This document shows, in pieces, positions 33,126 to 41,841 of a DNA stretch of 64,000 bases. This stretch comes from Actinomadura violacea (lineage in GTDB: Bacteria; Actinomycetota; Actinomycetes; Streptosporangiales; Streptosporangiaceae), in assembly GCF_017573465.1 (NCBI RefSeq), contig NZ_JAGEPF010000007.1:303944-367943 (forward strand), in the 5' to 3' direction. Within the stretch, counting starts at the first letter, position 1; every line of letters starts with the position of its first letter. A model generated the notes under the pieces. It was given only the letters and a program-made list of their open reading frames with translations, searched no databases and was not told the DNA's origin. The translations under genes and the position numbers were made by a program.

Positions 33126-35978
33126 TCACCCGGGGAGGTGGCGGGCGAGGAGCTGGGCCAGATGCTCGCCCCGGCGGGCGGCCAGGTCGGCGAGCTGGGT
33201 GCGGCAGCTGAACCCGTCGGCGAGGACGACGTCGTCCGCGGCCGCCTCGCGGGCGGCCGGCAGCAGCTGGTGCTCGGCGATCGCGACGGAGACGTCGTGG
33301 TGTCCCTTCTCGACGCCGAAGTTCCCGGCGAGTCCGCAGCAGCCGCCGAGCCTGGCGACCTCGGCGCCCGCGTCCCTGAGCAGGGCGGCGTCCTTCGTCC
33401 AGCCCATGACGGCGTGGTGGTGGCAGTGCGGCTGCGCGACGCCGGTGACGCCGGACAGGTCGGGTGGCGTCCAGTCCGGGGTCTCGGCGAGCAGCTCGGC
33501 GAGGGTGCGGGTGGCGGCGGCGACCTCGCGGGCGGCGGCCGCGTCCACGCCCCGCAGGAGCTCCTCGGCGTCCGAGCGGAGCACGCCGGTGCAGGACGGC
33601 TCCATGCCGACGACCTTCGCGCCGCGCCGCACCGCGGGCAGCAGGGCACGGACGGTGCGGCGGAGCTGGGCGCGGGCGCCGTCGAGCTGCCCGGTGGAGA
33701 TCCACGTGATCCCGCAGCACACCGGGCGCTCGGTGACCGTGACGCGGTAGCCGGCGTGTTCGAGGACCTTGACGGTGGCGTCGGCGACGTCGGGGGAGAA
33801 GGCGTCGGTGAAGGTGTCGACGAACAGGACGGCCTCGCCGTGGCGTCCCGCCGGACTGCGATGGGACGCGAACCGGCGCCGGAACGTGACCGGCGCGAAG
33901 GCGGGCAGCGAGCGCCGCCGGTCGATGCCCGCGGCCCGGGCGACCAGCGGACGCAGCGCACGCGACCGCATCGCCGCGTTCAGCACGCTCACGGCGGCGG
34001 GCGCCTTCGCGGCGAGGCGCGTCCACCGCGGCAGCCAGCCGAGGGCGTAGTGGGCGCGGGGCCGCAGCCGGCGCCGGTAGCGCTGGTGAAGGGCCTCGGC
34101 CTTGTAGGACGCCATGTCGATGCCGGTCGGGCAGTCCGACGCGCAGCCCTTGCACGACAGGCACAGGTCCAGGACGTCGTGGACGGCCTGCGTCTTCCAC
34201 CCGTCGGGACCGAGATGGCCGGTGACGACGTCCTGCAGGACGCGGGCCCGCCCGCGGGTGGTGTCCTTCTCCTCGCGGGTGGCGAGGTACGACGGGCACA
34301 TCACGCCGCCGGACCCGGTGTTGTCGGCGCGGCACTTGCCGACGCCGGTGCACCGGTGCACCGCCCGCGCCAGGTCGCCCGCGTTGTCGCGGTAGGCCAG
34401 GCCGAGCGTCGGCAGCTCCGCGCGGGTGACCGGCGCGACGCCCGCGACCCGCACGTCCGCGTCCACCGGCGCGGGCCGGACGATGATCCCCGGGTTCAGC
34501 AGGTCGTCGGGGTCGAACAGGTCCTTGACCTGCGCGCACAGGGCGAGGGCCTCGGGGGAGTACATGTGCGGCAGCAGCTCGCCGCGCGCCCGCCCGTCGC
34601 CGTGCTCGCCGGACATCGTGCCGCCGTGCCGCGCCGCGAGCGCCGCCGCCTCGCCGAGGAAGTCGCGGAAGACCCGCCGGCCGTCCGGGCGGTCGAACGG
34701 GAAGTCGATGCGGACGTGCACGCACCCGTCGCCGAAATGCCCGTACGGGACGCCGAACAGCCCGTGCCCGTCGAGCAGCGCCTCGAACTCGCGCAGGTAG
34801 GCGCCGAGCCGCTCCGGCGGGACGGCCGCGTCCTCCCAGCCGGCGTGCGCCTGCCGGCCGTCCGGGGTGCGCGCCACCAGGCCCGAGCCGTCCTCGCGGA
34901 TCCGCCAGAGCGCGTCGGCCAGTGCCGCGTCCTCCACCAGCATCGAGCCGGCGCTCCCGGACTCGGCGACGAGCTTGCGGGCGGTGTCGCGCAGCGGGCC
35001 GATCTGCGGCCCGGCCAGCTCCACGAGCAGCCAGCCCGAGCCGTCCGGCAGCGGCGGCACCGCGTCCGGGCCGCGCCGCCCCCGCACCACGTCGGTGATC
35101 CGGGAGTCCAGGCCCTCGCAGGCCACCGGGCCGTGCGGCAGGATCGCCGGGACGGCGTCGGCGGCCTCCGCCATCGACCCGTACCCGAGCACGACCAGCA
35201 GCCGGCACGCGGGCTCGTGGACCATCCGCAGCCGCGCCGCGAGCGTCACCGCGAGGGTCCCCTCGCTGCCGACCAGCGCCCGCGCGACGTCGAAGCCCTT
35301 CTCCGGCAGCAGGTGCTCCAGCGAGTAGCCCGACACCTGCCGGCCGAACCGCCCGAACTCGGTGCGGATCAGCGCGAGCCGCCCCTCGACGAGAGCGCGG
35401 AGCCGGTCCAGCAGCGGGCCGGCAGCGGGCGCGCCGGGGACGTCGCCGAGCCGCAGCCGCTCCCCGGTCCCGGCGACCACGTCCAGGCCGAGCACGTTGT
35501 CGCTGGTGCGGCCGTAGCCGAGCGCCCGCGACCCGCACGCGTTGTTGCCGATCATCCCGCCGAGCGTGGCGCGCGTCCGGGTGGACGGGTCGGGGCCGAA
35601 CCGCAGCCCGTGCCCGCCCGCGACCTGATGCAGCCGCGCCTGCACGATGCCGGGCTCGACCAGCGCCGTCCCCGCGTCCGGGTCGATCTCCAGCACCCGG
35701 TTCAGGTGCCGGCTCGCGTCCACGACGACGCCGGGCCCGACCGCGTTGCCCGCGATGGACGTGCCCGCGCCCCGCATCGTCAGCGGCACCGCGAACTCCC
35801 GGCACACCGCCAGTACCGCGGGCAGCTCGGCGGTGTCGCGGGGCACCACCACGACCTGCGGCGGGACCCGGTACAGCGAGGCGTCCGAGGCGTACATCGA
35901 CCGGGCCAGCGCCGAATCGTCCACCCCGCTCACCCCGGCGCGCCGCAGCGCCGCCACGAGACCGCCGTGATCGCCCAC
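33126..35978 (-). CDS. fused FAD-linked oxidase and Fe-S/CCG protein (GlcD-GlcF type)
   Basis: About 950 residues. The amino half is a PCMH-type FAD domain (LTMRGAGTSIAGNAVGPGVV ~66, TLGGMIGNNACGSRALGYGRTS) with the FAD-oxidase C-terminal domain (HFGDGCVHVRIDFP). The second half has two 4Fe-4S cysteine clusters (CTGVGKCRADNTG and CLSCKGCASDCPTG) and CCG redox motifs (CCGITW, CCGLAGNFGVEKGHH). Relatives oxidise D-lactate, glycolate or other 2-hydroxy acids and pass electrons to the membrane chain. Start GTG 35978 has AAGGGG five bases upstream; longer frames add only low-complexity sequence. It ends two bases from the IclR stop. Confidence 0.88.
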   Translation of the reverse strand: MGDHGGLVAALRRAGVSGVDDSALARSMYASDASLYRVPPQVVVVPRDTAELPAVLAVCREFAVPLTMRGAGTSIAGNAVGPGVVVDASRHLNRVLEIDPDAGTALVEPGIVQARLHQVAGGHGLRFGPDPSTRTRATLGGMIGNNACGSRALGYGRTSDNVLGLDVVAGTGERLRLGDVPGAPAAGPLLDRLRALVEGRLALIRTEFGRFGRQVSGYSLEHLLPEKGFDVARALVGSEGTLAVTLAARLRMVHEPACRLLVVLGYGSMAEAADAVPAILPHGPVACEGLDSRITDVVRGRRGPDAVPPLPDGSGWLLVELAGPQIGPLRDTARKLVAESGSAGSMLVEDAALADALWRIREDGSGLVARTPDGRQAHAGWEDAAVPPERLGAYLREFEALLDGHGLFGVPYGHFGDGCVHVRIDFPFDRPDGRRVFRDFLGEAAALAARHGGTMSGEHGDGRARGELLPHMYSPEALALCAQVKDLFDPDDLLNPGIIVRPAPVDADVRVAGVAPVTRAELPTLGLAYRDNAGDLARAVHRCTGVGKCRADNTGSGGVMCPSYLATREEKDTTRGRARVLQDVVTGHLGPDGWKTQAVHDVLDLCLSCKGCASDCPTGIDMASYKAEALHQRYRRRLRPRAHYALGWLPRWTRLAAKAPAAVSVLNAAMRSRALRPLVARAAGIDRRRSLPAFAPVTFRRRFASHRSPAGRHGEAVLFVDTFTDAFSPDVADATVKVLEHAGYRVTVTERPVCCGITWISTGQLDGARAQLRRTVRALLPAVRRGAKVVGMEPSCTGVLRSDAEELLRGVDAAAAREVAAATRTLAELLAETPDWTPPDLSGVTGVAQPHCHHHAVMGWTKDAALLRDAGAEVARLGGCCGLAGNFGVEKGHHDVSVAIAEHQLLPAAREAAADDVVLADGFSCRTQLADLAARRGEHLAQLLARHLPG

Positions 35979-36183
35979 ATCCGCCCCTTCGCACCCGGCC
36001 GGCGCCGGCCTGCGACGGCGCCCTGCCGTCGACGGTAGTACCGCGCCCGGAGGGCCGGCCGTCCGGCCGTGCCCCGCCACGCTTCGGAATTACCGCAGAA
36101 AGCACATCAAAATAGACATCCATTACCGGTCAACATGTGGCGCCCAAAGGGGCCGGTGTCCGGACGGTGAGTACTACATGCCC

Positions 36184-36213
36184 TTGTTGGGCTCGTTGGA
36201 TTCTGCCTACACT
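36184..36213 (+). promoter_or_regulatory. promoter of the decarboxylase cluster
   Basis: TTGTTG, 18 bases, TACACT, about 50 bases before the GTG start at 36263. The 284-base gap between the FAD oxidase start and this gene is noticeably less GC-rich than its surroundings; I see no other feature in it. Confidence 0.5.
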
Positions 36214-36262
36214 CGCGCAAGTCAGGTGAGTTTCTTGTGAAGTCAGAAAACGGAGTGAAAGC

Positions 36263-37792
36263 GTGGCAGACGTGTCGGAAGATTGTCCGCCGTCGACCTC
36301 GCGCCGAACGGCGCCGAGCGAGTCGCTGTCCGCCGCATTCGACCCGACCCTCTTCCGGAAGAATTCCGAGGCGGTCGCCGCGCGGCTGGAGTCGTATCTG
36401 GCGGACCCGTCCGTCCGGGGACTGCGGCTCTCGGAGCCGGGAGTGCTGTCGCGGGCCGCCAGGGCGCTGATGACGACCGAGCGCGAGGGCGTCGCCGACT
36501 TCGACGAGAACCGGCTCGCGGCGATCGTCGACCTCTACGTCCGCACCGGGATCCAGGTCCATTCCCCCGGCTACATGGGCCGGCAGTTCTCCGGCACCGT
36601 GCCGCTGGCGGGCGTCATCGACTTCGTCAGCTCGGTCGTCAACCAGCCGTCCTCCTACTACGAGGCCGGCCAGCTGCCGGCGATGGCCGAACGGATCATG
36701 GCCGACGAGCTCAACCGCTTCATCGGCTGGGACCCGGGCGGGTTCGCCATGGTCACCACGTCCGGCGGCTCGCTGGCCAACCTGACCGCGCTGCTGGCCG
36801 CCCGCAACCGCGCCCACCCCGGCATCTGGGCGCGCGGCGAGCCCGGCGGCCGGGGCCGCCCCGCCATCGCGGTCGGCGAGGACGTGCACTACAGCGTGAC
36901 CCGCGCGGCCGGCGTCCTCGGCATCGGCGAGACGCAGATCGTCCGGCTGCCGGTGGACGCGCAGGGCCGGATCGCCGCGCGCCTGGTGCCCGGGCTGCTC
37001 GCCGCCGCCGAGCGCCGCGGACTGCAGGTGTTCTGCCTGGTCGCCTCGGCCGGCACGACCGCGCTCGGCGCCTTCGACCCGATCGACGAGCTCGCCGCGA
37101 TCACCGCCCGGCGCGGCATCTGGCTGCACGTCGACGGCGCGCACGGCGCGAGCCTGCTGGTGTCGGACGCGCTGCGGCACAAGCTGCGCGGCATCGACCG
37201 GGCCGACTCGCTGACCTGGGACGCGCACAAGATGCTGTTCGTCCCGGCGCCCTGCACGCTGCTGTTCTACCGCGACGCCCGGGACGCCCCCGGCGCCTTC
37301 CGCCGCAGCACCGCCAGTTACGTCTCCGACGAGGAGCCGGACGCGCACTGCGAATTCGACAGCGGCGACCGGAACCTCGAATGCACGAAACGTCCAATGA
37401 TCATGCCCCTGTGGACGCTCTGGGCGATGTACGGACGCGTGCTCTTCGCCGAAAAGATCGAGCATCTCTGCCGGATGACGCAGGAGGCGCACGCCATTCT
37501 CCTCGACGAACCCGATTTCGAGGTGCTGCACCGGCCCGAGGCGAACATCATGTGTTTCCGATACCGCCCGGTAGGCGTCGCCGAGGAGCGATTGCACCGC
37601 CTCCAGTTGCGGATCAGGAAGCAGATCAGGCTGGCCGGCCGGTTCTTCATCTCCAAGGTCGACGTGCAGGGCACCGCCGCGCTGCGGGTCGTCCTGATGA
37701 ACCACCAGATCGGCCCCGAGCATTTCCGCGACCTGCTGGCCGAGATCCGCGGCACCGGCGACCGCCTGCTGCGCGACGGCGGCCTCGACTGA
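36263..37792 (+). CDS. group II PLP-dependent decarboxylase
   Basis: 509 residues. The aromatic-amino-acid/glutamate decarboxylase pattern is clear: HSPGYMGRQFSGTVPLAGV near residue 95, TTSGGSLANLTALLAARN (~170), VHVDGAHG-type LHVDGAHGAS (~291) and the PLP lysine in DSLTWDAHKMLF (~315). The substrate is probably an aromatic or acidic amino acid, or a peptide-bound one; it cannot be told. GTG start with GGAG ahead. It opens a run of six same-strand genes with short gaps (ligase plus four PixA-like proteins), so it probably makes an amine for that pathway. Confidence 0.9.
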   Translation: MADVSEDCPPSTSRRTAPSESLSAAFDPTLFRKNSEAVAARLESYLADPSVRGLRLSEPGVLSRAARALMTTEREGVADFDENRLAAIVDLYVRTGIQVHSPGYMGRQFSGTVPLAGVIDFVSSVVNQPSSYYEAGQLPAMAERIMADELNRFIGWDPGGFAMVTTSGGSLANLTALLAARNRAHPGIWARGEPGGRGRPAIAVGEDVHYSVTRAAGVLGIGETQIVRLPVDAQGRIAARLVPGLLAAAERRGLQVFCLVASAGTTALGAFDPIDELAAITARRGIWLHVDGAHGASLLVSDALRHKLRGIDRADSLTWDAHKMLFVPAPCTLLFYRDARDAPGAFRRSTASYVSDEEPDAHCEFDSGDRNLECTKRPMIMPLWTLWAMYGRVLFAEKIEHLCRMTQEAHAILLDEPDFEVLHRPEANIMCFRYRPVGVAEERLHRLQLRIRKQIRLAGRFFISKVDVQGTAALRVVLMNHQIGPEHFRDLLAEIRGTGDRLLRDGGLD

Positions 37793-37886
37793 CCTCCGCG
37801 CCCACTCCCGCGAGGCCGCGCGGCCCCCAACGCCGCCGCACGTCCCCGCATGCCCTCGCACGCCCCACGACGAACAAGGAGAACCC

Positions 37887-39443
37887 ATGACATCGATGAT
37901 CTGCACGCCCGTCGGCAGATCGCCCGGAGACGGCGCCGAACTGGCGGCACGGCTGATCCCCGAAGAGGAGATGCGGCCCTGGTCGGTGGACACCGTCGCG
38001 GCCCTCCCCTCCTTCGCGGGCAAGATGCGCGAATGCGAGCGGATCTGCGGCGTCCCCTACAGCGAGACGCCGCACGAGATCCAGGACGCCCTCGTCCTGC
38101 GCCGCCTCGGCCAGATGGTCAACACGGTGCTGCTCAACCCGCTGTGGCGGGAGCGGCTCACCGCCGCCGGCGTCACCGGCCCGCCCGCCACCTACGAGGA
38201 GTGGGAGCGGGTGCCGCTGTCGGACAAGACCGTCCAGCGCGACATGTTCATGGGCGCCCGCGCCGGGATGGTCGTGCCGCTCGGGCACGGCGGGTTCGAG
38301 GTGGTGGCGAGCGGCGGCACCAGCGACGGGCTGCCCCTGGAGATCGTCTACTCGCTGCGCGAGCTGCACGACACCTACCGGATCGCCGGCGCCTTCATGG
38401 GCACCTACCAGCTGCGCGACCATCTCGCGGGCGGCGACCCGAAGTGGCTGTTCACCAACCTCGCCGACTACCAGATGTGGAGCAGCGGGACGATGGTCGG
38501 CGGCGTCCTGCAGCAGGTCCCCGGCGTCAACTACATCGGCGCCGGCCCCGTCACCGGGCCCGTGCTGGAGCACATGTTCTCCTATCCGGGCCCCAAGGCG
38601 ATGATGGGCATCTCGGCCGGCATCGCGATCCTCGGCGACCTCGGCGCGGGGCTGAGCAGGCAGGCGCGGGCGAGCTTCCGCGTCGCGATGTACGGCAGCG
38701 GCGTGCTGCCGGAGCGCAAGCGCGCCGAGCTGCGCGCCGTCTACCCCAACGTCGCGATCCTCAGCTACTTCGCCGCCACCCAGGCCGAGACGATCGGGCT
38801 CCAGCTCAGCGACGACTCGCCCTGGCTGTCCGCCGTGCCGGGCCTGCACCTGGTCGAGATCGTCGACGAGGCGGGCCGTGCGGTCGCCGAGGGCGAGGAG
38901 GGCGAGCTGGTCGTCACCCGGCTGCACGCCCACGAGGCGCCGCTGCTGCGCCTCAAGCTCGGCGACCGGATGGTCCGCCGCCCCGCCCTGGACGGCCCCG
39001 GCCTGAAGACCGGCCGGTTCGAGTTCGCCGGCCGCACCGGCGACGTCCTGCACATCAACGACAGCCAGTACTCGGCGGCGCTCGCCTACGCCGCCGTCCG
39101 CGAGGACCTGCGCGCCGCGACCGGCGTGGACCTGGACGCCGCCGCCCACGACCTGCAGTTCGTCAACCACCGCGAGGGCAAGACGATCACCCTGCTCGCC
39201 GCGGTCGACGACGCCGACGGGCTGACGCGCGCGGTGGCCGGGGCGCTCGGCCCCGCCGGCGTCCAGGGACTGTTCGCCGGGGCGCTGCCCCGCGCGCTGT
39301 CGCTGTTCAACGACCGGGAGGCGACGCAGGCGGCCGTCGAGCGCACCGGCTACCGCTTCCAGCTCGTGTTCGTGCACCGGTCGTCCCCCGAGATCGAGCG
39401 GACGGCCGTCGGCAAGGTCCCCCTGGTCCGCGACCGGGGGTGA
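37887..39443 (+). CDS. PaaK-like adenylate-forming enzyme
   Basis: 518 residues. A distant ANL/phenylacetate-CoA-ligase pattern: the P-loop version VVASGGTSDGLPLE (~130), AMYGSGVLPERKRAELR (~268), YFAATQAETIGLQ and GELVVTRL....PLLRLKLGDRM (~343). The TSGTTG loop of typical ligases is replaced by SGGTSDG. It may activate a carboxylic acid as an acyl-AMP, and perhaps join it to the amine made by the decarboxylase, without needing CoA. AAGGAG seven bases before the ATG. 94 bases after the decarboxylase gene and 34 before the first PixA-like gene. Confidence 0.8.
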   Translation: MTSMICTPVGRSPGDGAELAARLIPEEEMRPWSVDTVAALPSFAGKMRECERICGVPYSETPHEIQDALVLRRLGQMVNTVLLNPLWRERLTAAGVTGPPATYEEWERVPLSDKTVQRDMFMGARAGMVVPLGHGGFEVVASGGTSDGLPLEIVYSLRELHDTYRIAGAFMGTYQLRDHLAGGDPKWLFTNLADYQMWSSGTMVGGVLQQVPGVNYIGAGPVTGPVLEHMFSYPGPKAMMGISAGIAILGDLGAGLSRQARASFRVAMYGSGVLPERKRAELRAVYPNVAILSYFAATQAETIGLQLSDDSPWLSAVPGLHLVEIVDEAGRAVAEGEEGELVVTRLHAHEAPLLRLKLGDRMVRRPALDGPGLKTGRFEFAGRTGDVLHINDSQYSAALAYAAVREDLRAATGVDLDAAAHDLQFVNHREGKTITLLAAVDDADGLTRAVAGALGPAGVQGLFAGALPRALSLFNDREATQAAVERTGYRFQLVFVHRSSPEIERTAVGKVPLVRDRG

Positions 39444-39477
39444 TGGACCGCAGAGTGGCCAAAGAACAGGAGAGACA

Positions 39478-39930
39478 GTGAAACCCCACGTCAACATCGT
39501 CGTCCTGGTGGACGCCGTCGGAGCGTTGTCCGACCGGACCCTGAACAACGGCAACCTGTCCCTGGTGGACGACGGCGCCTTCGGCAGCCGGGGGCAGGGC
39601 ACCACCGACCTGTGCACGGTCGTGGTGCCGGGCCAGGTCGTCCAGTGGACCGCGATCGCGATCGACGTCCAGACGACCGCCGAGATCTCCGCCATCACCT
39701 TCCTGCCCCCCGACGCCGCCGGCGGTGCCGGCGGCGCCGCCGCGGAGGAGGCGCCGGCCGGGGAGGCGCCGGGCGGCGGCCACGAGAACCTCGACCTCAA
39801 GGTGTGGGAGGGGATCGTCCCCGCCCATCTCCAGCCCGGCGTGCCCTACCGCTACCGGCTGGAGGTGCGGATGCACGAGGGCCGCGACAGCGTCCTGCAC
39901 ATCGACACGCCCGCGCTGATGTGCGCGTGA
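39478..39930 (+). CDS. PixA/AidA-like small protein, paralog 1
   Basis: 150 residues, no signal peptide. Core pattern shared by all four paralogs: a strand ending in a V-D pair (NIVVLVDAVGALS), then L..G.L.L.D, GSRGQGTTDLCTVVVPGQVVQW, and a late GVPYRYRLEV strand. This recalls the PixA/AidA inclusion-body family of Xenorhabdus and Photorhabdus; I judge that by eye. A Gly/Ala/Glu-rich stretch (residues ~81-102) interrupts the middle. GTG start with GGAGAG ahead. Function unknown; the GQGT.DL..V core may build a beta-sandwich. Confidence 0.75.
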   Translation: MKPHVNIVVLVDAVGALSDRTLNNGNLSLVDDGAFGSRGQGTTDLCTVVVPGQVVQWTAIAIDVQTTAEISAITFLPPDAAGGAGGAAAEEAPAGEAPGGGHENLDLKVWEGIVPAHLQPGVPYRYRLEVRMHEGRDSVLHIDTPALMCA

Positions 39931-39958
39931 CCCGACCCGCGATCCGGAAGGCGGCCCC

Positions 39959-40738
39959 ATGGCCCAGCAGCAAGGGATCATCGTCCTCGTCGACATCGCC
40001 AACGCGCTCCGGTCCCGGACGCTGACCGGCAACGTCTACCTCTTCGACAACATGAAGTTCCTCGGCTCGACCGGGCAGGGCACCCCCGACCTGGTGACCA
40101 TCTGCCCCGGCACGTACTGGTCGGACGGCTCGCAGGCCACCGAGCAGGTGCTGAACTGGCTGCCCGCGAGCCTCGGCTCCATCCCCCCGACCGTGCCCCG
40201 CAGCTACCACGCCGACCGCGCGCAGGCCACCGACCAGGAGGCGCTGGAGGAGATCGCGGGCGTCGCCGACCGGGCCGGCGACCCGTCCGTCGACACCGCC
40301 GCCGAGCTGGAGGGGCTGCGGCGCCGCGTCGGCGCCCGCGCCCGCCGGCAGCGCGGCGGCCGGGCCCCGGCCGCTCCCAAGGTCCTCGACGTCACCGGGA
40401 ACGTCGTCACCGGCGAGGGGCAGGCCTACAACCATCCGAACCCCGTCATCACCGACATCACCGGTCCGGCGGTGGAGGAGAAGATCATGTACCCGGCGCA
40501 GTACGGCTCGCCGGACATGGTGTCCGACGGCTGGTACTGGGCCGCGTCGGTCGACACCTCCCGTCCCGGCACCTACCGCTACACGATGCACATCCAGCTG
40601 CACGAGCTGGTGTGGCGCAACGGCGAGCCGGCCTGGGAGCCGGTCGACTACACCTGCGACTCCGCCATCAAGGTGATCAGCGACCCCAAGCGCAACGCCT
40701 TCACCGGGGCGGGCCTCGGCGTCCTGCCGATCCCGTGA
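39959..40738 (+). CDS. PixA/AidA-like protein, paralog 2, with a large insertion
   Basis: 259 residues. It starts like its neighbours (GIIVLVDIANALRSRTLTGN, YLFDN, GSTGQGTPDLVTICPGT) and ends with PGTYRYTMHIQLHEL, but carries an insertion of about 90-100 residues (roughly 60-160). That insertion includes an acidic-to-basic helical part (DQEALEEIAGVADRAG, then RRRVGARARRQRG). The insertion makes it the largest of the four and perhaps the one that binds a partner. 28 bases after paralog 1. No signal peptide or membrane segment. Confidence 0.75.
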   Translation: MAQQQGIIVLVDIANALRSRTLTGNVYLFDNMKFLGSTGQGTPDLVTICPGTYWSDGSQATEQVLNWLPASLGSIPPTVPRSYHADRAQATDQEALEEIAGVADRAGDPSVDTAAELEGLRRRVGARARRQRGGRAPAAPKVLDVTGNVVTGEGQAYNHPNPVITDITGPAVEEKIMYPAQYGSPDMVSDGWYWAASVDTSRPGTYRYTMHIQLHELVWRNGEPAWEPVDYTCDSAIKVISDPKRNAFTGAGLGVLPIP

Positions 40739-40790
40739 GCCCCGGCGCCCGCAGCCCGCGCCCCGCAGCCCAGCCCGAAACGGAGAGCCG

Positions 40791-41237
40791 ATGCCCAGCA
40801 AGGCCAAGCCGCCCGAGTCCCGGCCCGTGACGATCACCGCGGTGATCGACCCGGTCGCCGCCCTCGCCTCCGGCGCCCTGGAGGGGAACCTGTTCCTGTA
40901 CGACACCAACAAGGCCGAGGGGTCCGCCGGATTCGGCGGCACGGACCTGCGCACCCGGGTGCGCTCCGGCGACCGGATCATCTGGAACGTCGTCGTCCTG
41001 GAGTGCGAGACCTACGCCGCCCTCGACGAGATCGTGATCGACGAGAAGGTCTGCACGCCCGAACGGAAGGTCTACCCCAACACCGACATCGCCTACTGGA
41101 CCGCGACGGTGAAGCGGCACGTCACCGAGCCCGTGCCGTACCGGCTGAAGTTCCGGCTCGGCACCGTCACCGAGCCGTACGCCGTGTCCTCGCCCGCCCT
41201 GGTCGGGCAGGCCGGCGCGGGGAAGGAGCAGCGATGA
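40791..41237 (+). CDS. PixA/AidA-like small protein, paralog 3
   Basis: 148 residues with the shared scheme VTITAVIDPVAALASGALEGNLFLYD, GGTDLRTRVRSGDRIIWNV and PVPYRLKFRL in order. The GQGT tetrad of the others reads GFGGT. It has two cysteines. 52 bases after paralog 2, and its stop overlaps the ATG of paralog 4 (ATGA), so paralogs 3 and 4 are made in step, perhaps as a pair in one assembly. Confidence 0.75.
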   Translation: MPSKAKPPESRPVTITAVIDPVAALASGALEGNLFLYDTNKAEGSAGFGGTDLRTRVRSGDRIIWNVVVLECETYAALDEIVIDEKVCTPERKVYPNTDIAYWTATVKRHVTEPVPYRLKFRLGTVTEPYAVSSPALVGQAGAGKEQR

Positions 41238-41761
41238 CCACCGAGACCCGCGGCCAGCTCAACTCCGTCCAGCTCAACGTCGTCACGCTGGTCGACATGG
41301 AGCGGGCCGCCGAGACCGGCTCGCTCGACGGCGCGCTCTACATGATGGACAACAGCGTCGGCGGGATCGGGCAGGGCACCGACCACCTGGAGACGGTCTG
41401 CAAGCAGGGCCAGGTGATCAACTGGATCATCCGGCCGGTCGCGATGCACAAGCGGCCGGACGGCACCTGGCCGCCCATGCCGAAGATCAACAACCTGGTG
41501 TTCCTGGACACCGAGCGGGGTGACGAGGAGGACGTCGCCGAACGGCGCATCATGACCGAGCTCAAGATCTACGGGATGCCGGACCTGATGCGGTCGCCCT
41601 ACACCTCGATCTACTACTACTGGGCGGGGGCCGTCCTCAGCACCGCCCCTCCCGGGCAGTACCGCTACCGCTTCGTCCTGGAGCTGGAGCAGGACGGCAC
41701 CAAGGAGAAGCTCTACATGAACACCACGGAACACGCGTCGCTGCGGGTCCTCAAGGTGTGA
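41234..41761 (+). CDS. PixA/AidA-like small protein, paralog 4
   Basis: 175 residues: LNVVTLVDMERAAETGSLDG, LYMMDN, GGIGQGTDHLETVCKQGQVINW, then a longer middle and SIYYYWAGAVLSTAPPGQYRYRF. The YYYW...PGQYRYRF part is the one closest to what I know of PixA/AidA proteins. Methionine is fairly frequent (about ten), as reported for PixA inclusion proteins. Last gene of the run; a terminator hairpin follows at 41800. Confidence 0.77.
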   Translation: MTTETRGQLNSVQLNVVTLVDMERAAETGSLDGALYMMDNSVGGIGQGTDHLETVCKQGQVINWIIRPVAMHKRPDGTWPPMPKINNLVFLDTERGDEEDVAERRIMTELKIYGMPDLMRSPYTSIYYYWAGAVLSTAPPGQYRYRFVLELEQDGTKEKLYMNTTEHASLRVLKV

Positions 41762-41799
41762 GCCGGCCCGTGTGAACCGGCCCATGTGAAGCGAACCGT

Positions 41800-41833
41800 G
41801 CGGGCCCGGCCTCGGGAGACCGGCCGGGCCCGC
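41800..41833. terminator. terminator between the PixA-like run and asnB
   Basis: GCGGGCCCGGCC / GGCCGGGCCCGC, perfect 12-bp arms with a 10-base loop, in the 80-base convergent gap; serves both sides. Just upstream a short direct repeat, CCGGCCCRTGTGAA, stands twice (41763-41789). Confidence 0.8.
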
Positions 41834-41841
41834 GCGGACGG

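Noticed and set aside
36163..36190. A fifth BlaI-type operator at TACTACATG before the decarboxylase gene
   Set aside because: Only one half-site is present; no GTAGTA partner at either spacing.
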